A program made the translations under genes and the position numbers. Positions 1-7,718 of a DNA stretch of 64,000 bases are shown piece after piece. The stretch's first letter is position 1, and each line of letters starts with the position of its first letter. The DNA is from Aeromicrobium sp. Leaf245 (GTDB taxonomy: Bacteria > Actinomycetota > Actinomycetes > Propionibacteriales > Nocardioidaceae). The stretch covers positions 2,666,001 to 2,730,000 of the forward strand of contig NZ_OW824151.1 in the NCBI RefSeq assembly GCF_942548115.1, in the 5' to 3' direction. The notes under the pieces were generated by a model that had not been told where the DNA came from, searched no databases, and saw nothing but the letters and a program-made list of their open reading frames with translations.

Positions 1-70
1 CTTCGTGCACCCCAAGGACGCCGGCGGCGTGCTCGTCGAGCTGGTCGAGCCGTCCTCGACGTCGCACTGA
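1..70 (+). CDS. Methylmalonyl-CoA epimerase, C-terminal end (partial)
   Basis: Only the last 22 codons are inside the window, in frame from base 2 to the TGA at 68-70. The peptide contains FVHPKDAGGVLVELVEP, which matches the conserved C-terminal signature of methylmalonyl-CoA epimerases (vicinal oxygen chelate fold; the Glu is a metal ligand in that family). The enzyme interconverts (R)- and (S)-methylmalonyl-CoA in the cytosol. Its neighbour crotonyl-CoA carboxylase/reductase and the B12 mutase near 10 kb fit a shared acyl-CoA pathway. The 5' part lies outside the window, so length and start cannot be judged. Confidence 0.8.
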   Translation, partial: FVHPKDAGGVLVELVEPSSTSH

Positions 71-206
71 GCCCGAGGCCCGCGTCTCGGGCGTGACCCG
101 ACCCACACTCCCGAGCCGGGACGCAGAACGCTACGGATCGGTAACATCGCCGAAACCCCGACCCAGCGCCGGACCGAGCGCCGGAACACCCCACCTTGGA
201 GGCCCC

Positions 207-1547
207 GTGCAGCACATCCTCGATGCGATCCTCGCCGGAGACACGGCGAGCGAGGACTTCGCCCACCTGGACATCCCCGACCACTACCGCGCCGCCACCG
301 TCCACAAGGACGAGGTCGACATGTTCGAGGGCGTCGCCAGCCGCGACAAGGACCCGCGCAAGTCGATCCACGTCGAGGACGTCGCGCTCCCCGAGCTGGG
401 TCCGGGCGAGGCCCTCGTGGCCGTCATGGCGAGCGCCATCAACTACAACACCGTCTGGACGTCGATCTTCGAGCCCGTCTCCACGTTCGGCTTCCTCGAG
501 CGCTACGGCCGACTCTCCCCGCTCACCAAGCGCCACGACCTGCCGTACCACGTGGTCGGCTCCGACCTCGCCGGAGTCGTGCTGCGCACGGGCCCGGGCG
601 TCACCCAGTGGAAGCCGGGTGCGGAGGTCGTCGCACACTGCCTCTCCGTGGAGCTCGAGGACCCCGCCGGCCACGACGACACGATGATGGATCCCCAGCA
701 GCGCATCTGGGGCTTCGAGACCAACTTCGGCGGACTGGCCCACATCGCCCTGGTCAAGTCCAACCAGCTGCTGCCCAAGCCCGACCACCTCACGTGGGAG
801 GAGGCCGCCTCGCCCGGACTGGTCAACGCGACCGCGTACCGCCAGCTGGTCTCCAAGAACGGCGGCAACATGAAGCAGGGCGACAACGTGCTGATCTGGG
901 GCGCCTCCGGCGGCCTCGGCGGCTTCGCCACGCAGTACGCCCTGAACGGTGGCGCCAACCCGATCTGCGTGGTCTCCAACGAGGAGAAGGCCAAGATCGT
1001 CCGGAGCATGGGCGCCGAGCACGTCATCAACCGGTCCGAGGAGAACTGGAAGTTCTGGAACGAGGAGGGCACCCAGCAGAACCCGAAGGAGTGGCAGCGC
1101 CTCGGCAAGAAGATCCGCGAGCTCACCGGTGGCGAGGACATCGACATCGTCTTCGAGCACCCGGGTCGTGAGACCTTCGGCGCCTCGGTCTACGTCACCC
1201 GCAAGGGCGGCACCATCACCACCTGCGCGTCGACCACCGGCTTCATGCACGAGTACGACAACCGCTACCTGTGGATGAACCTGAAGCGGATCGTCTCGAG
1301 CCACTTCGCCAACTACCGCGAGGCGTACGAGGCCAACCGGCTCATCGCCCAGGGCAAGATCCACCCCACGGTCTCGCGCACGTACACGCTCGAGGACGTG
1401 GGCCAGGCCTCGCTCGACGTCCACCACAACCTCCACCAGGGCAAGGTCGGCGTGCTCACCCTCGCCCCCGAGGAGGGGCTGGGCGTCCGCGACGAGGAGT
1501 TCCGCGCCAAGCACCTCGACGCCATCAACCGGTTCCGCGGCATCTGA
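207..1547 (+). CDS. ccrA: Crotonyl-CoA carboxylase/reductase
   Basis: This 446-residue medium-chain dehydrogenase/reductase matches crotonyl-CoA carboxylase/reductase, which reductively carboxylates crotonyl-CoA to ethylmalonyl-CoA with NADPH and CO2. An alcohol-dehydrogenase-like N-terminal domain (about 1-190) is followed by a nucleotide-binding domain with IWGASGGLGGFATQYA. The family insert with FLERYGRL and the segment EHPGRETFGASVYV are present. The reading frame is open from 93, but I chose GTG 207 because TTGGAGG lies just upstream and the product then begins QHILDAILAG like its relatives, at the usual family length. A strong hairpin follows the stop. The pathway partner ethylmalonyl-CoA mutase is encoded at 8907-10898. 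Confidence 0.93.
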   Translation: MQHILDAILAGDTASEDFAHLDIPDHYRAATVHKDEVDMFEGVASRDKDPRKSIHVEDVALPELGPGEALVAVMASAINYNTVWTSIFEPVSTFGFLERYGRLSPLTKRHDLPYHVVGSDLAGVVLRTGPGVTQWKPGAEVVAHCLSVELEDPAGHDDTMMDPQQRIWGFETNFGGLAHIALVKSNQLLPKPDHLTWEEAASPGLVNATAYRQLVSKNGGNMKQGDNVLIWGASGGLGGFATQYALNGGANPICVVSNEEKAKIVRSMGAEHVINRSEENWKFWNEEGTQQNPKEWQRLGKKIRELTGGEDIDIVFEHPGRETFGASVYVTRKGGTITTCASTTGFMHEYDNRYLWMNLKRIVSSHFANYREAYEANRLIAQGKIHPTVSRTYTLEDVGQASLDVHHNLHQGKVGVLTLAPEEGLGVRDEEFRAKHLDAINRFRGI

Positions 1548-1575
1548 CGCAGGACCGACCAGCACCACCGCTCGA

Positions 1576-1610
1576 CCGAGGGGCCCGGACGATCCGTCCG
1601 GGTCCCTCGG
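1576..1610 (+). terminator. Hairpin terminator after ccrA
   Basis: A 16-bp stem with a single G-T wobble (arms 1576-1591 and 1595-1610) closes a 3-nt loop, 29 bases after the ccrA stop. It has no T-tract, as is common in high-GC actinobacteria. It most likely ends ccrA transcription before the coiled-coil gene at 1821. Confidence 0.7.
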
Positions 1611-1820
1611 CACGTCCGCGTCCTTGGCGTGCCGGTTCCTTCGGGGTCGGGCGCCGCCCGGGGCGTGGGGACGCCGGACGAGCGTCCGGCACGCGGTCGC
1701 GGCAGCGCGGGGGCGTCGGCCCACCTGGGTATGGTGGGTCCCACCGCGAGCGAAGTCGACGCGACGTCGTCCGATGCAGGCTCGCGCACCAGTCGATCCA
1801 GCCAGAGGGAGTACCGCGGC

Positions 1821-2984
1821 ATGTCCGAGGAGCAGTCCGGATTGTCCATCTTCGACGCGGCACGCAAGTCCGCCGAGGTCTCGTTCCCCTTGGCCCGGCG
1901 CGGCGGCTACGACAGCGACGCGGTCGACGCCTGGGCCCGCACCCAGTCCGCCGAGCTGCAGAAGGCCGCCGACGCGGTCCAGTCGCTGCAGGAGGAGAAC
2001 GACGAGCTGCACGACCTCGTCGAGCAGCTGCGCGAGCGGGTCGAGGCCATCGACCGGCCCACGTACTCCGGGCTCGGCGGGCACGCCGCCCAGCTGCTGC
2101 AGCTGGCCGAGCAGGAGGCCGACGAGGTGCGCTCGCGTGCTCGCCGCGAGGCCGACGAGGTGCTGAAGGTCGCCGAGGAGGAGGCCGCCCTCGTCCGCAC
2201 CGCTGCGGCCAAGGAGGCCGAGGACCTGCGCACGCGCGCGGTCAGCGAGCTCGAGGAGAAGCGGCGCGAGCTGCTCACCGAGGCCGAGGCCGGCCGTGCC
2301 GACGCGGCTGCACACGCCGACGACGTGCGCGCCCAGGCCGACCGCGAGGCCGCCCAGATCCGTCTCGCGGCCGAGCAGGACGCCCAGAACATGCGTCTCG
2401 GCGCCACCCGTGAGGTCGAGCAGGCTCGCGCGGCCGCCGACCGGGAGGTCACCGAGGCCCGTCGCGTGCTGGCGGTCGAGAAGGAGCGCCTGGCTCGCGA
2501 GGCCGCCGAGAACCACGCTGCCGCCACCGAGCAGACGTCCAAGCTGGTCACGGACGCCGAGACGCGTGCCGCGGCCGCCGACGAGCGCGCCCGAGGCCTC
2601 ATGAGCAAGGCCAACGCGGCGCGCGAGTCGGCCAGCACGGACGCGTCGTCGATCGTCGACAACGCGCGCAAGGAGGCGGCCGCCCTGGTGGCGAACGCCA
2701 AGGCCGAGGCCGACCACCTGCGCGCCTCCGCGACCACCGACGTGGAGCGCGAGACCCGCTCCCTGCGGACCGAGGTCGAGGACCTGCAGCGTCGACGCGA
2801 GGGGATCCTGGCGCAGATGGGTCAGCTCCGCGACATCGTCGCGTCCTTCGCGGGCGACTCGGCGGCGAGCACGGCGTCCGCGTCCGCCCCGCAGGGGCGG
2901 GCCGACGAGCCGGCACCGCAGGACGCCTCGGACGAGGACACGGGCGACACGGACGACACCGTCGAGGCTCCTGCGGCCCGCTGA
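1821..2984 (+). CDS. Scy/FilP-like coiled-coil protein with DivIVA-like N-terminus
   Basis: The 387-residue protein has a short DivIVA-like N-terminal segment (about residues 10-60, FPLARRGGYDSDAVDAWAR) and then a long Ala/Glu/Arg-rich coiled coil to about residue 330, ending in an acidic Ala/Ser/Asp tail. This is the layout of the actinobacterial Scy/FilP cytoskeletal scaffolds that work with DivIVA at cell poles. They are often still labelled 'cellulose-binding protein'. Location next to methylmalonyl-CoA epimerase matches the arrangement I recall in Streptomyces. The frame is open from 1629, but ATG 1821 follows AGAGGGAG at a good distance. It is shorter than Scy, so a FilP-like or generic DivIVA-domain role is equally possible. 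Confidence 0.75.
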   Translation: MSEEQSGLSIFDAARKSAEVSFPLARRGGYDSDAVDAWARTQSAELQKAADAVQSLQEENDELHDLVEQLRERVEAIDRPTYSGLGGHAAQLLQLAEQEADEVRSRARREADEVLKVAEEEAALVRTAAAKEAEDLRTRAVSELEEKRRELLTEAEAGRADAAAHADDVRAQADREAAQIRLAAEQDAQNMRLGATREVEQARAAADREVTEARRVLAVEKERLAREAAENHAAATEQTSKLVTDAETRAAAADERARGLMSKANAARESASTDASSIVDNARKEAAALVANAKAEADHLRASATTDVERETRSLRTEVEDLQRRREGILAQMGQLRDIVASFAGDSAASTASASAPQGRADEPAPQDASDEDTGDTDDTVEAPAAR

Positions 2985-2993
2985 TCGACGACC

Positions 2994-3027
2994 CCTCGCC
3001 GGTCCGGGCCACCCGGGTCCGGCGAGG
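2994..3027. terminator. Bidirectional terminator between convergent genes
   Basis: Nine-bp arms CCTCGCCGG (2994-3002) and CCGGCGAGG (3019-3027) lie between the end of the coiled-coil gene (+) and the end of the small zinc-ribbon-like gene (-), so the hairpin could serve both. Confidence 0.6.
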
Positions 3028-3037
3028 TTCGCGCGGG

Positions 3038-3310
3038 TCAGGGCTTGCGGCGCCAGCAGGCGGTGTGCCAGTGCCGGCGCTCGTCGACGGCTGCCGCACT
3101 GAGCAGCGGCTTCTCGACGGGCCAGACCACCACGTGAGGGGTCCCGGGCGGGATCGGACGGTGGCAGTCGGGGCACGCGTAGCTGCTGGTCGCACCGGCC
3201 CCCGTCAGGCGTCGCACGTGCCAGCCGCCGTCGGCCTTCGGCTCGACAGGGGGTGAGCCGGCCGACGGTGGTCCCGGCCGGGGTCGTCGGGGCGGCCGTC
3301 GTCTGGACAC
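3038..3310 (-). CDS. Small conserved actinobacterial protein with CxxC motif (unknown function)
   Basis: The 90-residue basic protein has an Arg/Pro-rich N-terminus followed by a compact domain with CPDCHRPIPPGTPHVVVWP and a C-terminal RRHWHTACW. The CxxC plus the later His/Cys residues look like a zinc-binding knuckle. Similar short proteins near FilP/Scy genes in Streptomyces are called 'ATP/GTP-binding protein' in databases, a label the sequence does not support because no P-loop is visible. The start is GTG 3310: a TAAGGT box at 3318-3323 lies 7 nt upstream, suggesting a leaderless transcript. Function is unknown. Confidence 0.75.
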   Translation of the reverse strand: MSRRRPPRRPRPGPPSAGSPPVEPKADGGWHVRRLTGAGATSSYACPDCHRPIPPGTPHVVVWPVEKPLLSAAAVDERRHWHTACWRRKP

Positions 3311-3317
3311 CCGGGTG

Positions 3318-3323
3318 ACCTTA
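3318..3323 (-). promoter_or_regulatory. -10 box for leaderless gene at 3310
   Basis: TAAGGT on the minus strand ends 7 nt before the GTG at 3310, the spacing expected when transcription begins at the start codon. It overlaps the last codon of the upstream gene (stop at 3321-3323). Confidence 0.5.
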
Positions 3324-3704
3324 TCGTCCGGCGACGTCCTCGACGCAGTAGGAGCGGAGCCAGCCCTCCCGGTGGGCGGCGACCTCGAGCGCTCGGTCGA
3401 ACACGACGACCTCGGCCTCCCCCGTCATCCGCTCGACCACGACGACGTCGGTCAGCCGGGGCGCCGAGCTGCACACGAGTCCCTGCTCCGTGAGCCGGGC
3501 GACGAGCGCGGTGGCCGCGGAGGACATCTCCCGGTCACAGGGAGCGGCGCCGCAGCGCATCACCTGCCTGACGTCCTCCGTGGCCGCCGGCGGGTCGACC
3601 AGCTGCTGGACGACGCCCAGGGCCGGCAGGAACGAGAGCCCGAACGACAACGCCGCGATGCGCACGACCCGACTCGCCTGCTGGGCGGTCTGCATCGTCG
3701 ACAC
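3321..3704 (-). CDS. Secreted or membrane-anchored Cys-containing protein, paralogue A
   Basis: The 127-residue protein has one N-terminal hydrophobic segment (about residues 14-36) and an exported-looking remainder. I do not recognise a family. The visible conserved features are CGAAPC, then CSSAPRLTDVVVVE, and a C-terminal YC. The same Cys pattern recurs in the next gene upstream (3792-4139), so the two are tandem paralogues. Four Cys in an exported domain suggest two disulfides. The start is GTG 3704, preceded by GGAG at 5 nt; ATG 3695 is an alternative. Function is unknown. Confidence 0.65.
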   Translation of the reverse strand: MSTMQTAQQASRVVRIAALSFGLSFLPALGVVQQLVDPPAATEDVRQVMRCGAAPCDREMSSAATALVARLTEQGLVCSSAPRLTDVVVVERMTGEAEVVVFDRALEVAAHREGWLRSYCVEDVAGR

Positions 3705-3791
3705 GGGGGCTCCGGATCCGTCGGCCCCCGAGGCGACGGCCGGATGACCGCCACGCCCACCTCAACGAGCGGGTGGGGTCGGGGTTACCGC

Positions 3792-4139
3792 TCAGCGGCA
3801 GTAGACGACCGTGCGATGCGTCATGCCGACGCTCGTGGCCACGACGTCGGCGAGCGAGCTGAGGGTGGCGCCGCCGCGACCGTCGTCGACGGCCACCACG
3901 TCGCTCAGTCGTGGCGTGCTGGTGCAGTGCATCCCGAGCGCCTGCTGCGACTCGACCAGCTCGGCGAGTGCCGGCGCCATGGCGGGACAGCCCGCGACGG
4001 CGCAGACGTCCTCGTCCGTGGTCCCGTACCCGCGGTCGAACGCGTGCAGCGACACGAGCGTGAGCACGGCGGCCGCCACGCTCACGAGCGTGAGCCGCCG
4101 CAGCGCCGCAGCGATGCGCAGAACCCCCCTGGTCCGCAT
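3792..4139 (-). CDS. Secreted or membrane-anchored Cys-containing protein, paralogue B
   Basis: This 115-residue protein has an N-terminal hydrophobic segment (about 12-36) and an exported-looking domain with CAVAGC, then CTSTPRLSDVVAV and a terminal YC. The spacing of the four Cys and the C[ST]S[AT]PRL[ST]DVV block match the neighbour at 3321-3704. The start ATG 4139 follows AGGAAGG at 9 nt. A larger frame opens at 4172 but lacks a ribosome site. An 87-nt gap separates it from the downstream paralogue, so the pair may be co-transcribed. A strong terminator at 4173-4213 isolates it from the dehydrogenase gene upstream. No known domain is recognised. Confidence 0.65.
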   Translation of the reverse strand: MRTRGVLRIAAALRRLTLVSVAAAVLTLVSLHAFDRGYGTTDEDVCAVAGCPAMAPALAELVESQQALGMHCTSTPRLSDVVAVDDGRGGATLSSLADVVATSVGMTHRTVVYCR

Positions 4140-4172
4140 GTGCTCTGCCTTCCTGTCCCCTGCCCAGGCCAA

Positions 4173-4213
4173 CGAGAGGAGGGCGCCCGGGTTGCCCGGG
4201 CGCCCTCCTCTCG
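4173..4213 (-). terminator. Strong hairpin terminator of the dehydrogenase gene
   Basis: A perfect 19-bp stem (4173-4191 with 4195-4213) closes a 3-nt loop, beginning about 10 nt past the stop of the minus-strand gene at 4224. It separates that gene from the secreted paralogue pair. Confidence 0.85.
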
Positions 4214-4223
4214 TCGGATCGGT

Positions 4224-5417
4224 TCAGTAGGTGTGGAAGCCCTCGCCGGTCTTGCGGCCGAGCTTGCCCTCGGCGACCAGGCGCTCCAGGGTCGGCGCGG
4301 GCGTCCAGCCCTCGTGACCGAAGGTGGACACCAGCGTCTGCTGGATCGCCAGCGAGACGTCGTTGCCGACCACGTCGAGCAGCTCGAACGGACCCATGGG
4401 GAGCTTGGTCTCCTTGAGCGCGGTGTCGATCTCCTCGAGCGAGGCCTCACCGGACTCGTGCAGCGTCACGGCGTCGTTGAGGTAGGGGAACAGCAGCGCG
4501 TTCACGATGAACCCGGCGCGATCACCGCAGGAGACCGGGTGCTTGCCGACGTCGAGGCACAGGGCCTTGACGGTCTCGGCGACCTCGGGCGAGGTCGAGT
4601 CCGCGGAGACGACCTCGACGAGCTTCATGACCGGGGCGGGGTTGAAGAAGTGCATGCCCACGACGTCCTGCGGACGCGAGGTGGCCTCGGCGCACGACGC
4701 GATGGAGAGCGACGACGTGGTGGTCGCGAGGATCGCCCCGGGCTTGGTGATGCGGTCGAGGTCGCGAAAGAGCTCGAGCTTCACGTCGAGGTCCTCGGCG
4801 ATGGCCTCCACCACGATGTCGACGTCGTCGAGCGCGTGCCGGTCCGTCGCGGCGGTCAGCCGACCGATGACGTCGGACTTCTCGTCCTCGGTGAGCCGTC
4901 CCTTGGCGATCGCCCGGTCGAGGTTCTTCTCGATCCGGGCCTGGACGGCGGCGACCTTGTCGTCGGAGCGACCGACGAAGACCACGTCGTGCCCGGCCTT
5001 GGCGAAGACCTCGACGATGCCGGAGGCCATGGTGCCCGTGCCGACGACACCGACCTTGGCGACCGGGTGGTGCTTCTGAGGGGCCGCGTCGGCGCCCGCG
5101 TCGGCGGCGGCCTCGAACGTCTCGGAGGACTCGGCGAGCTTCACCAGCACGGGAGCCGGCTCGTGGAGCGGGTCACCGGTGCCGGCGTGCTGGGCGCGCA
5201 GGCCCTCGACCACGGTGGCGGCACCGAGGGCGTCGACCAGGGCCAGCGGGCCGATCGGGTAGCCGCAGCCGAAGCGCATCGAGGCGTCGATGTCGTCCTT
5301 GGTGGCGTAGCCGCTCTCGTACATGGTGGCGGCGTGGTTGAGGTACGGGTACACCAGCGTCCGGGCGATCTCGGCGCCGCGGTCGTCGGCCGTGAGACGG
5401 TCCACGATCTCCTGCAT
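4224..5417 (-). CDS. 3-hydroxyacyl-CoA (3-hydroxybutyryl-CoA) dehydrogenase
   Basis: The 397-residue NAD(P)-dependent dehydrogenase oxidises 3-hydroxyacyl-CoA. The Rossmann domain begins at about residue 115 with VGVVGTGTMASGI. The catalytic region MHFFNPAPVMKLVEVV and the C-terminal domain (GFIVNALLFPYLNDAV, then LPMGPFELLDVVGNDV) are intact. Unusually, residues 1-75 are an extra copy of the 3HCDH C-terminal domain (YPYLNHAATMYESGYA, GYPIGPLALVDALG), so the order is C'-N-C. The start ATG 5417 follows AGGAG at 6 nt; the longer frame from 5450 is not needed. With ccrA nearby, a role making crotonyl-CoA precursor is plausible, but beta-oxidation is also possible. Confidence 0.85.
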   Translation of the reverse strand: MQEIVDRLTADDRGAEIARTLVYPYLNHAATMYESGYATKDDIDASMRFGCGYPIGPLALVDALGAATVVEGLRAQHAGTGDPLHEPAPVLVKLAESSETFEAAADAGADAAPQKHHPVAKVGVVGTGTMASGIVEVFAKAGHDVVFVGRSDDKVAAVQARIEKNLDRAIAKGRLTEDEKSDVIGRLTAATDRHALDDVDIVVEAIAEDLDVKLELFRDLDRITKPGAILATTTSSLSIASCAEATSRPQDVVGMHFFNPAPVMKLVEVVSADSTSPEVAETVKALCLDVGKHPVSCGDRAGFIVNALLFPYLNDAVTLHESGEASLEEIDTALKETKLPMGPFELLDVVGNDVSLAIQQTLVSTFGHEGWTPAPTLERLVAEGKLGRKTGEGFHTY

Positions 5418-5487
5418 GCCTACTCCTAGGTAACTTCGGGGTCGTGACACACTAGCGTCCGATCCGCACCAACGGGAGGGCTGTCAC

Positions 5488-5895
5488 ATGAATCGTCGTA
5501 TGAGCCTGGCCACGGGCGTCGCCGCCCTCGCGCTGAACACCCTCGCCGCCTGCGGGTCCGACGACGGACCGGGGACCCCCGACGGCTCCTCGCCGTCCCC
5601 GTCGACCTCCGCCTCCGCGTCCGAGTCCCCCACGGCGGCCGAGCCCACCGGCGATCCGGCCGACGCGGCCGACCTCGCCGGCACGTGGCGCGACGACGAG
5701 GCCGACTGGACGGTGACCTTCAAGGCCGACGGCACGTTCTCCGAGGACTTCCAGGGCGTGCCGGAGTTCCGGACGGGTGACTACGAGGTCGCCGACGGCG
5801 TCGTGACGCTGCAGGGTGGCGACGGCAACGACGACGAGGGCACCATTAAGGACGGCACGCTGGTGTTCAAGCTCGGGACGTTGGTGCGTCAGTAG
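5488..5895 (+). CDS. Small secreted lipoprotein, unknown function
   Basis: The 135-residue protein starts with a lipoprotein signal peptide whose lipobox LAAC places the lipidated Cys at residue 22. A Ser/Pro/Thr/Ala-rich spacer (about 25-60) leads into a small beta-rich domain with [16 protein letters not shown] and [15 protein letters not shown]. The phrase 'GTW....' is typical of lipocalin-like or META-like small beta proteins, but I cannot assign a family. A TAGCGT -10-like box at 5452-5457 and GGGAGGG at 5474-5480 support expression from ATG 5488. Its TAG stop overlaps the GTG of nucS by one base, so the two are probably co-transcribed. Confidence 0.75.
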   Translation: MNRRMSLATGVAALALNTLAACGSDDGPGTPDGSSPSPSTSASASESPTAAEPTGDPADAADLAGTWRDDEADWTVTFKADGTFSEDFQGVPEFRTGDYEVADGVVTLQGGDGNDDEGTIKDGTLVFKLGTLVRQ

Positions 5896-6572
5896 TGCGT
5901 CTGGTCGTCGCACGCTGCCAGGTCGACTACGCCGGGCGGCTCACCGCACATCTGCCCATGGCCACCCGGGTCATCATGGTCAAGGCCGACGGCTCGGTGC
6001 TCGTGCACTCCGACGGTGGCTCCTACAAGCCGTTGAACTGGATGAGCCCGCCCTGCAGCCTCAAGGAGGGCACCGCCGACGACGGTCGCCTCGAGTGGGT
6101 CGTGCAGGCCGGCAAGACCGACGACACGCTGCGCATCCTCATCGACGAGGTCGTGTCCGACTCCAGCCACGACCTGGGCGTCGACCCCGGCCTGCGCAAG
6201 GACGGCGTCGAGAAGCACCTGCAGGAGCTCCTGGCCGAGCACACGAGCACCTTCGGCGTCGGCATGTCGCTCGTGCGCCGTGAGTTCATGACCGCGATCG
6301 GACCGGTCGACCTGCTGTGCCGCGACGACGCCGGCGCCGCCGTGGCCGTCGAGATCAAGCGGCGCGGCGACATCGACGGCGTCGAGCAGCTCACCCGCTA
6401 CCTCGAGCTGATGAACCGCGACCCGAAGCTGCGCCCCGTGCGCGGCATCTTCGCCGCCCAGGAGATCAAGCCCCAGGCCCGCGTGCTCGCCGAGGACCGC
6501 GGCATCGAGTGCGTCGTCGTCGACTACGACGCCCTCCGCGGCATCGACGACCCCTCCCTGCGCCTGTTCTGA
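5895..6572 (+). CDS. nucS: Mismatch endonuclease NucS
   Basis: This 225-residue protein matches actinobacterial/archaeal NucS (EndoMS), which cuts both strands at mismatched bases and provides mismatch repair in actinobacteria lacking MutS/MutL. The N-terminal domain carries [25 protein letters not shown] residues (about 22-41). The C-terminal RecB-like nuclease domain shows [10 protein letters not shown] and [20 protein letters not shown], giving the D...E-x-K catalytic set. The length is normal. The GTG start overlaps the upstream lipoprotein stop (TAGTG). In that setting the lack of a clear ribosome site fits translational coupling. Activity in this family also depends on the sliding clamp; the last residues LRLF may serve as the clamp-binding tail. 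Confidence 0.93.
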   Translation: MRLVVARCQVDYAGRLTAHLPMATRVIMVKADGSVLVHSDGGSYKPLNWMSPPCSLKEGTADDGRLEWVVQAGKTDDTLRILIDEVVSDSSHDLGVDPGLRKDGVEKHLQELLAEHTSTFGVGMSLVRREFMTAIGPVDLLCRDDAGAAVAVEIKRRGDIDGVEQLTRYLELMNRDPKLRPVRGIFAAQEIKPQARVLAEDRGIECVVVDYDALRGIDDPSLRLF

Positions 6573-6590
6573 ACGCTCCCACCGTGTGGG

Positions 6591-6634
6591 GCTCGGCCAG
6601 CGACGCCAGCATGGGCCGAGCGAGCGCCAGCGAG
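6591..6634. repeat. Hairpin and dispersed GCGAGCGCCAGCGAG repeat after nucS
   Basis: Arms GCTCGGCC (6591-6598) and GGCCGAGC (6614-6621) could terminate nucS, though the loop is 15 nt. Immediately following, 6620-6634 is a 15-nt sequence identical to the start of the tandem repeat unit at 11600, so the two intergenic regions share an element. The rest of 6573-6711 holds only imperfect GAGGAACGA direct repeats. Confidence 0.45.
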
Positions 6635-6711
6635 TGACGGCAGGCGCCCGGGCAGAGCCCGGCAGCCGTGAGGAACGAACGGCTGGAGCGGCGAGGAACG
6701 AGCCGCGCGCC

Positions 6712-7146
6712 TCATTGAAGGGGGACGTCGAAGAACGTGGTGCCGAGCGTCTCCCAGCGGTCGACCTCGCAGCCGTTCTCGCGGGTGAAGGTGGCATCGA
6801 CGTCGGCGCCGTCGACCGTCCCCTTGACCGTGGCGGTCTGGGGGCCGCCGTAGATCATCGTGCAGACCTGGTCGGCCGGCACGGGCTCGAGGACGTCCGC
6901 CCCGGCCGACGCGAGCGCGGCGCAGGCCTCCTGGGCCTGGGGGTGGTCGCCACCCACCGGGTCGCACTCGAGGGTCATGACGTTCGGCTCGGCGTCGGCC
7001 TCGGTGCGCACCTCGATGGTGATCGACGTGGCCGCGACCGAGCCGCCGCCGGCCTCGGCGTCCGTACCGGGCTCGTCGTCGGAGTCCAGGCCGCAACCGA
7101 CCAGGAGTGCCCCGACGAGGGCGAGGAGCGGCAGGGCCCTACGCAC
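6712..7146 (-). CDS. Subtilisin-inhibitor-like lipoprotein
   Basis: The 144-residue protein has a lipoprotein signal with LVGC (Cys at residue 18), an acidic Gly/Ala spacer, and a C-terminal domain resembling the Streptomyces subtilisin inhibitor (SSI) family. The resemblance lies in LECDPVGGDHPQAQEACAAL, then CTMIYGGPQTATVKGTVDG and FTRENGCEVDRW, giving four Cys in the SSI order. SSI proteins block extracellular serine proteases. Here the protein would be membrane-tethered on the outer face. Whether inhibition is retained is unproven because the reactive-site loop is not clearly conserved. Its first 8 bases overlap the end of the ferritin gene, so it is co-transcribed as the second gene. Confidence 0.7.
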   Translation of the reverse strand: MRRALPLLALVGALLVGCGLDSDDEPGTDAEAGGGSVAATSITIEVRTEADAEPNVMTLECDPVGGDHPQAQEACAALASAGADVLEPVPADQVCTMIYGGPQTATVKGTVDGADVDATFTRENGCEVDRWETLGTTFFDVPLQ

Positions 7147-7663
7147 CGGCGATCCTGGGCGCCGTCGGGTCGGAGGACTCCCCCGTGTCCTCGCGGGCGA
7201 CCCAGTCCTCGATGCGGTCGACGTCGTCCTTCGCCCGCGTGACCACGGCCAGCAGGTCCCCCATCTTGGCGACCTCCTCGACCTGCTCGCGGATGAACCA
7301 CTGCATGAACTGCTCCGACGCGAAGTCGCCGTCGGCCCTCGCGATCCGGGTCAGCTCGTTGACCTGCTCGGTGACCTTCTTCTCCTGCTCGAGCGCAGCG
7401 CGGACCGGCTCCACGACGTCGCCGAACTCTCCGACCGGCGCGGGCAGGGCAGGGATGTGCGGCGTCTCGCCGGCGTCCAGCAGGTACTGCACCATCATCA
7501 TGGCGTGGTCGCGCTCCTCGGCCGCCTGGTCGTAGAAGAGCGCCGCCATCCGCGGCATCGTCTGGGCGTCGTAGAACGCCGCGATCGCCACGTACTGCTG
7601 GTGCGCCCCGAACTCGTGCCCCAGCTGCTCGTTGAGCTTCTCCACGAACGCCTGTGACGTCAT
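7139..7663 (-). CDS. Ferritin (iron storage)
   Basis: The 174-residue four-helix bundle is a non-haem ferritin that oxidises Fe(II) and stores iron in a 24-mer. Ferroxidase-centre residues are visible: Glu in EQLGHEFGAHQQYVA, the EERDH motif in DQAAEERDHAMMM, Glu in EQEKKVTEQVNEL, and Gln in EQFMQWFIREQ. The length is typical of actinobacterial BfrB/Ftn. ATG 7663 follows GGAGG at 6 nt. The downstream inhibitor-like lipoprotein gene overlaps it by 8 bases. No obvious iron-responsive operator was recognised by eye. Confidence 0.92.
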   Translation of the reverse strand: MTSQAFVEKLNEQLGHEFGAHQQYVAIAAFYDAQTMPRMAALFYDQAAEERDHAMMMVQYLLDAGETPHIPALPAPVGEFGDVVEPVRAALEQEKKVTEQVNELTRIARADGDFASEQFMQWFIREQVEEVAKMGDLLAVVTRAKDDVDRIEDWVAREDTGESSDPTAPRIAGA

Positions 7664-7706
7664 CGTCGTCCTCCATCGTCGCCGGGTAACCTCATGGGCC
7701 CGATGC

Positions 7707-7712
7707 TACGGT
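7707..7712 (+). promoter_or_regulatory. -10 box for leaderless gene at 7719
   Basis: TACGGT is followed by 6 nt and the GTG at 7719, with no Shine-Dalgarno sequence. This decides the start of the Lys-rich protein gene. A second TAACCT at 7687-7692 could serve another promoter. Confidence 0.5.
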
Positions 7713-7718
7713 CTGCTC

